Position numbers and translations under genes: made by a program. A DNA stretch of 64,000 nucleotides from Hirundichthys speculiger (lineage: Eukaryota > Chordata > Actinopteri > Beloniformes > Exocoetidae), in assembly GCA_018398805.1 (NCBI GenBank), contig JAGFBZ010000259.1, positions 1-64,000 on the forward strand, given 5' to 3'. The notes below the pieces were generated by a model, which did no database searches, was not told where the DNA came from, and saw nothing but the letters and a program-made list of their open reading frames with translations. Of this stretch, positions 56,818 to 64,000 are shown one piece after another; position 1 is the stretch's first letter, and each line of letters begins with the position of its first letter.

Positions 56818-57594
56818 ATGGCTTACCAATATCAGGATGAGTTGAAGCCAGAGGCTTTAGCGAGGTATAAAGTAGGGGTGTAACGGTACATGTATTTGTA
56901 TTGAACCGTTTCGGTACGGGGTGGTCGGTTTGGAACGGAGGCGTACCGAACGAGTTTCCACACGGACATATTAACAACTGCATGTTGTGGAGCACAACAA
57001 ACAGCAGTTGTAGCGGACGTCGTGGCTAATGCTAATGCCACTAGCATTGGCAATAAGCCTCCCACGACATAGTGTTAAATGTGGTAAATACCGGGACTTT
57101 ATGAAAAAATAAAATGATTTGTTTTTAAAGAAACAGTCTGAGCCTTATTCATGTTATTTAATCTGACCAACAACTTGAAACTGTTCAGTGTTGCAACTGT
57201 TAAATTTTGCACATCAGATGGATATTTTCTTTAAGAAAAAGTCTGAGCCAATGTTATTTTTATTTTGTTTTTCAAAATATCTACATTTCAGAATATTGTA
57301 TTTATATTTTTGAGCAAAATTCTAGCTTTGTATAGGCTAATGTTCCTATTGTTAAAAAGCACAAAAGTGTGTAATAAAAAACTAGCACATTTATATTTTG
57401 CATTTTGTTTTTTTACTGTACCGAAAATGAACTGAACCGTGACCTCAAAACCGAGGTACGTACTGAACCGAGAGTTTTGTGTACCATTACACCCCTAGTA
57501 TAAAGCCAAATTGGACATATTCGGCCTAGATTTGTGTCCATACAAGCACACTGCTGATTCTTGGACGAATAACCCCAAACAATGGCCTCGTTAG
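56818..57594 (+). pseudogene. N-terminus of a YqaJ-type nuclease-associated protein, split by a MITE
   Basis: ATG at 56,818 opens MAYQYQDELKPEALARYK up to 56,872. After removal of the 625-bp MITE and one copy of its target it continues AKLDIFGLDLCPYKHTADSW and TNNPKQWPR to a stop at 57,592-57,594. The sequence resembles the N-terminus of long uncharacterised fish proteins that carry a YqaJ-type nuclease domain; that domain is not present here. Truncated; identity recalled from pattern only. Confidence 0.45.
56873..57497. mobile_element. hAT MITE with perfect 8-bp target duplication
   Basis: Inverted ends TAGGGGTGTAACGGTACA and TGTACCATTACACCCCTA. The target GTATAAAG is duplicated exactly at 56,865-56,872 and 57,498-57,505. 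625 bp, noncoding, with internal CCGTTTCGGTACGGGGTGG and its partial complement near 57,460. Confidence 0.9.
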
Positions 57595-58482
57595 GGGTAC
57601 TTTGGTTTGAGACTTTGGTTTAAGTGGGAACACAGATGGAACATAATCTGGGTGATCCTTCTGGTTGACCTTTTTTCCTGAAAATATATATTTAAATTTT
57701 TAAATTATAGGCTAGATATACTATGGAGTCTCTCGACAGTCACTTGGGTCAGCAGCCCCAGCAGACAGACCTAGCATTTTTTTTTTACCAGACCTGAAGG
57801 ATCTATAATGGGGCCACATCAAAATATTAGATCTAAACATAGAAATTAAAAACTAAAATATCTTGAAAAAATCTGATTTCTTACCTGTTACAAAGTGTGT
57901 TGAACAAACATATGTGTAGTCTGATTTGGGCACCCATAATTTCCCTGGAGTATCTTCGTCTGCTCTGTTAATAGCGTGCAGCTATTTTCTTCTTCTTTCA
58001 GGCTCAGCAGCCTCACAAGGAATCATATAAAATGACAAAAGCGACTGGCGAGCAACATTGTTGGTGCAGTTGAACAAAGAACAGTTCTTCACCATCTTTC
58101 CCCCTATCGTAAACTGCACGAAATCAGACAGAACAGGCACAAAATGCAAAATGCATCGGCTTCGCTAGCAATAGTGAGCGTTTGTTTGCCCCCTCAGCCT
58201 GGTTGCTATGGCCTGGTTGCTATGGCCCGCGCATGCCCGGATGTGTTCAGTGTCCCGGATGTTCGTGGTCGAGAATGTATCTACTAGTACCACAGAGTAC
58301 TCTACAAGGTTTGGCATTTTCATATCTGTAAAATTACTTTTACATCTGTTACTTCTTCCTTTTTTTAGTTCAGTTTTCTTTCTTTTTTTTTTGTTATAAA
58401 CGGACTTATAATGAAACTCAGCAGCTTAAGTGGAAAGATCAGTTAGGCCAAGTGTCACAGGCTGCACACTTATCTGTATGAA

Positions 58483-58640
58483 AAAAAAAAAGAAAAATAC
58501 TTTATTTATCCCATAAAGGGAAATTCAATACTGTAGTAAGGGCTCTCTTTTTTTTATTTATTTATTTGTTTTTTTATAAACAACAGACAAACAACAGCAA
58601 TAGGTGTTAAGTCTTGTTGTGGAGGCTGATGGCTGCTGTA
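58483..58640 (-). mobile_element. CR1/L2/Rex1-group LINE tail, minus orientation
   Basis: The complement of the last about 160 bp of the LINE at 31,158-32,415: TACTTTATTTATCCCATAAA, GGGAAATTCAATACTGTAG, then GTTAAGTCTTGTTGTGGAGG and CTGATGGCTGCTG. Same family, strongly 5' truncated. Confidence 0.85.
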
Positions 58641-59175
58641 TCGTATCGTATCTACAGTACATCAGATGAATCAGTATTGCTTTAGTAATTAGTTCCTATT
58701 TTTGAATTGAAACTTACGTAGATTCGGACCGATTTGGACCTGTTTACAAGCTGAATTTCAGTCACTTGTGCGTTTTGAATTTGCGTCATTTATTTTGAAA
58801 GTCTTTCCCGGAAGTAGCATTGATGTTCTAAACGTCTTAACGGCAGCCTTGAGAAACGGTCACCGACGAGGAGGATGTCTGAATTACTTCTCGGTTTTGT
58901 CTGTCGGTGATCTGATTGACGCCAACAAATCGGAACCATCCAGGAAATGAAGCGATCTTCTGCTAGCTGATCTTCTGCTAGCTGAGCCGCACCTTCCCGC
59001 TAAACGCTTCACTCCTCATAAAACAGTAGTCGTGATTTTGTCGTGGAGCATTATCAATTAGTCTCTCGTGCGTATCATCCACTATTCAAGCTAGCCGCTC
59101 AATTACCTTGAACTCTTCCAGATTTGGAGTTATTTAACACTGACTTTGACTTATTGACTCCCGTCCACCCGGAAC
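58641..59175 (+). promoter_or_regulatory. cotl1: Probable cotl1 promoter and 5' UTR
   Basis: Directly upstream of the cotl1 start codon. An ETS-type motif CCCGGAAGT is at 58,807-58,815. No TATA box is evident. The transcription start cannot be placed. A 60-codon frame at 58,768-58,950 has no recognisable features and is probably noncoding or a chance frame. Confidence 0.4.
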
Positions 59176-60084
59176 ATGGCAACCCATATCGATAAAGAGG
59201 CTTGCAGAGAGGCTTACAACGTTGTCAGAGACGACGCCACGGAGACCAGCTGGTGAGTGTTCCGTTCAATAACTCCGTATTTTTATGCCACTCTTCACTA
59301 ATCTGCTTAAATAACTGCACCACCGATATAAACGAGTAAACTGTTTGAGTGCTTACGAGCCATTATTTGTTTCGGCTGGTAAATGGTGGACAAAGCGTTT
59401 ATTTGAAGCAGCAAAACAATATATATATATTTAAAAAAAAAATCCAGCCTGGGTTATGAATTAGTTTCATAGCCCCCATTGCGGAATCTTTTCCGTGGAC
59501 AATGGATTTAAAGAATAACGTTTTGGGAAACGCAATGAATTCCGAATGATTAACATAGTCTTAAAGACGGAAAAAATGGAAGCAGAAATATTTTATATAA
59601 CATGTAAGTGTACATTTAAACGTGGTAGTTTTAAAATGTTGAGTATCTGAATGCAGTTCTACCTGCGCTAGCACGCAGTATTATTCCACACTTGATCATT
59701 CATCTTTTACTTCCTTGTTCTTGTAATAATCACCTAAAACGCACATTTTTCGCTGTCCTATTGCCCAGTTATGGTTGATTGTAATCTGTCCGTTTAGCAA
59801 ATTGCAAACGGCAAAATGAAGTGGCCTTCCGGGGAATGAATAATTTCTATTTGTCCTCATTCATAGATGCTAACGTTAGCATGCTAATACTGTCATGGGC
59901 GTTGCCGGCAGATTGTGCATTTCTTAAGCTTGCATCATGGCTCTTGTGTGTACTGCTGTAAATCATGAGATGTGAATAATAACAAATAGTTCATGCACTA
60001 GGGCTGCGTTTAAATATGACGGTTCCACAATCGTGCCTGCAGGACAGGGGACTGACTATGAGGACTTCAAGAAGCTGTGTACAG
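59176..60084 (+). CDS. cotl1: Coactosin-like protein, exons 1 and 2 (gene continues beyond the window)
   Basis: Coactosin-like protein is a small cytosolic ADF-homology (ADF-H) protein that binds F-actin and also 5-lipoxygenase. Exon 1 (59,176-59,252) encodes MATHIDKEACREAYNVV and on to DDATETS plus two bases, closing at donor TG/GTGAGT. Exon 2 (60,002-60,084) follows acceptor CACTAG, completes the Trp codon in phase 2 and reads AAFKYDGSTIVP then GQGTDYEDFKKLCT before donor G/GTAAAG. The start is supported by a good Kozak context (GGAACATGG) and by alignment with the vertebrate protein's N-terminus, MATKIDKEACRAAYN as I recall it. About 53 of roughly 142 residues are here; the exons starting at the DDVRLFAF region lie beyond 64,000. 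No frame damage is seen. Confidence 0.93.
59253..60001 (+). other. cotl1: cotl1 intron 1 (749 bp)
   Basis: Bounded by GTGAGT and CACTAG. No repeats of note except a perfect 16-bp palindrome ATGCTAACGTTAGCAT near 59,867. Confidence 0.85.
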
Positions 60085-60765
60085 GTAAAGATCATCAGTA
60101 GTTGTTCATGTGCTATTGTACTTGTGTAATGTATGGCTCATTGATGTTGATTTAGTCTCTGTACAAGTATGTGTCACATAGGAACACAGATCTTTAAAAA
60201 ATGCTCCATAATCCATCAGATTTGAGCCTTGAGTCTGTCAATTATAATTCATGAAGTTTTTCCTTGACTTCACTAACAGATTGTCATCCAAGAAACACAT
60301 TTTTTTGTTTCATAAAGTCAATATAGATACATGATCTCAAACCCCTACATGTAACTTACATATGGATTAATAAATGTAACGACTGAAGTTCCATTTTTAA
60401 GGAAGTTAAGCATCACATGTTGGGTGTGGTAAATTCAGATTTCAGACTTTAAAGCCTGGGGCCTCCTGGCTGCACACTTTCTTTTTTTTTCTCTCCCTCT
60501 TCCTTATTTTTCAGTTTTCACATTCCCATGTTGAAACCGTTCTATGAAAATGCTGCATGTACAGCAGCTCTGCTATCATTGGTTCCTGTTCAGAGATGAC
60601 ACACACAACTCGCTCTGTGGACATGTTTTCCTTATATAGCAGCGAAGCGCTTATTCTGCTGAAACATGCCTTTACATGTAGATGCAGCTGATGATGGTTA
60701 ACTGAGTGTAGAAGTTGAAAGTGCAAATAGAAGATAGTACATGGAAGAAATTGTTCCTCCAAATG

Positions 60766-62404
60766 CAGGGCATAAAATTAGAGTTTTTACCAAGTAGCCC
60801 CTGGCTACCAGGTGTTTGAAGTTGGTAGCCAGCTAGTAATTTTGGTCTCCAGTGTCTTTCGTCGCCCCATACGCCTCCGTAGACTGCTGACATCATCATG
60901 GAGGCTCAATGGCTTCAATGGCCTCTAGCATCTGTAGGAGACATTTCTCCAGCACATCCTCAGTAAATCCATCAGGGAAACACTATTGTACTAGTGTGAT
61001 ATTCTGAAACATCTGCACCACCTCACTATATCTGCCAGGAGATCTAAGCTTCCTGGAGAAAAACTGGAATCTGCATGAAACAAGCTACAAGTTTGGAAGT
61101 CTGTTTAACAGTTAACAGTGGTTTGACATTTTAGACTCCCAGCATGTTACACAGACTGGAAACAGACTTACTGGTGCTGTCAATACTACATTAGAATTTT
61201 CAACAGCCAAAATATGAACTCAGATCACCATAGCAACAATGCAAACACAATTTGAACTTATCATTTATAAAAAGCAAATGTACGAAAGTTACTTGTTCTA
61301 TGCTGCATGTGAGTTATATCATGTATCTTGTTCTGTTTGTTTTACCTCTGTGTGTATGTCTCTGTGAAATGGACAAAAAATCCAACTAACTCAGCTATTT
61401 TTCTATTATATGAAACATAAGATAAAATCATCTTATGTATCACCTTTCAGAACGAGGGAAACAGAGTTGTACAGGTAATTCCCATCCCCTGTCGTCTTAA
61501 TGGGTCTCAACTCTTTGTATTTTGACGGCAGCAACCGAAAAAAGTGTCGGTTTCAGGAGAAAATCCCACAACAAATTAAACAATTTAGCACTGCAGTTAG
61601 TTGTCAGGATGATGGGGGGGGGGGGTGATAGACAGAATTTCAATAGGAAATTTCATCAGTTCACTACTGTTTTATTTGAAATCTTTTTTTTAATCAATGT
61701 CAGTATGATCAAGAATAGCTTGTGGGTCTATCTATATAATGTTTATATAGTGATAGAAAAGTTTTACAGATTGCATATAAAAACCCATATTATCGCCCAC
61801 TATCACTACATTTCAGAAGCATTTACAAGCATGCGTTGTAAACCAGCCTGGCCCTTTAAGAAGGGGAGTAGCCTGATGGGTAATGTAGTTTGTGAGGTGC
61901 TGAACGGAGCAAGTGAAGTGCGCATGAGCAGCAACCGAGTGTTATGGATTTACATCCTCCGTTGACTGACAGGGTTAGGGTGTAACGTTGTCAGCTCCTG
62001 AATAAAGAGCCGTTCAAAGCAGAGAAAACTGGACTTGTTCTTTAGTTTTCACTGGCGTGTTAGCCGCTTGTCACGAGCCTGGAATAGCACAGTATGAAGG
62101 TTTCACTACTACGGTTCAGAGACCAGAGGCCATACGGTAACACATGAAAGCACATTTAGATGTGATGCGATGTCATCCTAAACATGGCCACTTTTCACCA
62201 AATAAACTGTTTCTAAATTATTTAGATGTTTGCCTTGGTGACACATGAAAAATGTGCAGAAATCATAGAAAAAAAATCTTTTTTTTTCTAAGTTGATGGT
62301 GGATTTTGTGGCCCTCGCCACTGGAGACAAGACAGAAAAAAATGGTCGAAATGGTCAAATTCTGGTCGCATTTTGCGACTAGTTAGTCGCTATTTTATGC
62401 CCTG
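60766..62404. mobile_element. hAT-like element in cotl1 intron 2
   Basis: The left end CAGGGCATAAAATTA is matched by the inverted right end TATTTTATGCCCTG. Subterminal repeats CCCTGGCTACCAGGTG and GGTCGCATTTTGCGACTAG fit a fish hAT group. No 8-bp target duplication is visible and no transposase was recognised, so boundaries and composite nature are uncertain. Confidence 0.5.
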
Positions 62405-63515
62405 AAACGTTTTTCTTTCAGCCTGGTTAAGAATGTGAAACTCACTTTTTGATGACATAATCTGTCAAACAATAACTTCAGAGTCACATAAGAGTTGTAG
62501 GTCACAGAACTGTCAGGTGAAATAAATTCAGCCCTGAATACTAACTTGTTAGCGGGGAGCGTTTCAGGTTTTAAATCTTCCAAACGCATTTCTTTTTGTT
62601 GCCATCATTAGAAATATGTCTGATCAATTCAGACTAAAATGGCGTTTTACATATATTGGATGAAACTCTATTAAATCTGTTCAAAAAATGATTTTGGTGG
62701 ATTTGGGCCTCCTGAAGAGGAAGCAAGTCATAGTTTAGTAATAGTCAATAAAATATTTCAAGATGAACTTCTTTAACTGTCAGTTTTAAAAAATGTATTT
62801 TTTCAAATGTATTTTATTTGTGAAATTGCAGAATCTGCCCTATTGAAAATGTCACGGTGTAACCCAAAACAGTAAGATTCTTCCTCTGATTAACCTTTGA
62901 TATCCAGAAGATATTAAGGAAACGTAGCTTTAATATTGACTATATATGTGTGTAAAGTCATTAAGATGAATTCCCTTGAGATGGCTGAATGATTTCACTC
63001 TCCTCTGCCACCATTGAAGAAAACTTTGCACACAGTTAGAGTGGTAACGCCATACATCACCCACAGGAGACAACTCTGGTTCCAGAGGCTGAGGGAGTGT
63101 CCCCAGACAGTTACTCCACAACCTTTAGTTGGTATAAATGAAGTCATTTTATGTTTTGCCTTCTGGTTATTCTGCCACAGTTTGTAAGGAAGTTATCTCT
63201 GTAACAGGAGGGTAGGTGGAACGCATAGTCAGCAAGACTTAAAAGGAAGATAAACCAGGAAGAGTCTGACAGAAGGAGGAAGTTTGGGGGTCTGGTAAGC
63301 TTCAGGTTGGGTTGAACATTTGTATTTGTACTTGTTCCTCTTTGGTAGCTCAAACACTGACAGCAAGAGGCAAACCGATGGATGTATTAATTTATTACTT
63401 GACCTCTTTGGAAGGAATGAGGCAAGTCAAAGTGAGCGTTATTGATTGACTTGGTTCTGTCAGATGACTTGATCTGTGCTGATGTGTTTAACACCGTGTC
63501 CTTTGTTGCTTATCT
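62405..63515. other. Intronic sequence, nothing recognised
   Basis: No exon, RNA gene or repeat could be supported. The short minus-strand frames lack recognisable features. Confidence 0.4.
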
Positions 63516-63630
63516 CAGTGGTCCCCAGCCTTTTTGTTACTGCAGACCAGTCAACGCTTGACAATTTTACTGGGGGGGGGGGGGCTTCCTCATTACTCAA
63601 TACATTGTGGTAATAGCATAACGTGAGTAT
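63516..63630. mobile_element. hAT (Charlie-type) terminal fragment
   Basis: CAGTGGTCCCCAGCCTTTTT then GACCAGTCAACGCTTGACAA resembles the CAGTGGTCCCCAACC terminus of Charlie-like hAT elements. The right end was not found; an 11-base G run lies within. Confidence 0.5.
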
Positions 63631-64000
63631 TAGGGATGCACATTTTGAATTTTTTTTATGACCGTTAACCGACGCCCTTTAACGATTAATAACCGTTAAC
63701 CGATAAGTCCGGGAGGGTTGGCTGCCGTGATGTTGCGCACGTTGTCGTGGACACATGCGGACACTTCCCCGTGTATACTCTCACGGCAATGTGTCGCCGT
63801 CAGCTTGTCGCAGAGATGTCGCTGTCTGTTTTGATTTATACTAGCGCGGTCTCCGCTATGTTATTCCACGCCACAACGCAAGAGCGACAATCACGAACTA
63901 GCTAAACTTACTAAACGTATCTCTTGCGTTTTTCCACTTCCTCACTGTCTCGGCCGTATCCAGACCCACATTCATCGCTATCTCCCTCCATGAATTACTA
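63631..64000. mobile_element. hAT-like element end, runs off the window
   Basis: TAGGGATGCAC is a common fish hAT terminus; GACCGTTAACCGACGCCC and ATAACCGTTAACCGATAAG follow. The other end lies outside the window. Confidence 0.45.

Larger units (their letters stand above)
56624..58274 (+). mobile_element. THAP/YqaJ-associated (ISL2EU-like) DNA element, second copy
   Basis: Ends TCTCGATGTCAGCGTGATG and the inverted TTCGTGGTCGAGA are flanked by AT, as in the copy at 41.5 kb. Shared subterminal blocks include GAGGGGGCAAACAAAC/GTTTGTTTGCCCC and, on the right, TAGATCTAAACATAGAAATT and GACTGGCGAGCAACATTGTT. The interior differs from the first copy: it holds the start of a YqaJ-nuclease-associated frame instead of the THAP exon. 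It is interrupted by a hAT MITE. Confidence 0.5.
60085..64000 (+). other. cotl1: cotl1 intron 2, 5' part, running off the window
   Basis: No further cotl1 exon could be found. It contains a hAT-like element (60,766-62,404), two further hAT-type ends (63,516; 63,631) and otherwise unrecognised sequence. Around 61,840-62,140 is a promoter/LTR-like block (GGCCCTTTAAGAAGGGG; CCTGAATAAAGAGCCG) whose boundaries I could not fix. Confidence 0.7.

Noticed and set aside
58768..58950. 60-codon frame upstream of cotl1
   Set aside because: Lies in the probable promoter/5' UTR and has no recognisable homology; at most an upstream ORF.

Overview
The window is vertebrate, almost certainly teleost fish, DNA. 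The only host gene I can name with confidence is coactosin-like (cotl1): its first two coding exons, with correct splice sites and phase, lie at 59.2-60.1 kb. Nearly everything else is repetitive and of fish type: DD34E Tc1-like elements, several hAT elements and MITEs, an RTE/Rex3-type LINE, CR1/L2/Rex1-group LINEs and LINE tails, a Ty3/gypsy (Mag-like) element, THAP/YqaJ-associated DNA elements and many (AT)n tracts. No prokaryotic features, RNA genes or CRISPR arrays were seen.

Layout. 1-14.7 kb is one uninterrupted 59-bp minisatellite (about 249 units) that enters from the left edge and decays at its right margin. 14.7-15.7 kb is AT-rich with a DNA-transposon end and a LINE/SINE tail. 15.7-44.2 kb is a tandem segmental duplication: four copies (first and last partial) of a unit whose uninserted sequence is about 4-5 kb. 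The copies carry different later insertions: a solo LTR with a nested TTAA MITE and a complete gypsy element in copy 1, an RTE/Rex3 LINE at the copy 1/2 and 2/3 junctions, an L2-like LINE in copies 2 and 3, and a LINE fragment holding a foldback THAP-related element at the copy 3/4 junction. Each unit holds, on the minus strand, two blocks of protein-like sequence that join in phase across splice-like signals, with a cluster of sense-oriented CCAAT boxes upstream. I read this as a duplicated pseudogene of a gene with OB-fold-like domains. A single N at 33,498 marks an assembly join, and copy 2 is rich in small insertions that look like consensus errors.

44.2-49.6 kb is a graveyard of hAT transposase (with an 8-bp target duplication), a BED-finger relic, a Tc1 fragment and LINE tails. 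49.6-55.8 kb is a complete Tc1-like element of about 1.57 kb whose transposase start region has expanded into 87 tandem 53-bp copies, each with its own ATG and an 18-codon frame ending in an ATGA overlap with the next. 56.6-58.3 kb is a second THAP/YqaJ-related element, broken by a hAT MITE with a perfect 8-bp target duplication. 58.5-64 kb holds an L2-like LINE tail, the probable cotl1 promoter and 5' UTR, cotl1 exons 1 and 2, and an intron with hAT-like repeats; the gene continues past the right edge.

The parts do not form a pathway. The content records layered mobile-element insertion, tandem duplication and minisatellite expansion beside one housekeeping-type actin-regulator gene.
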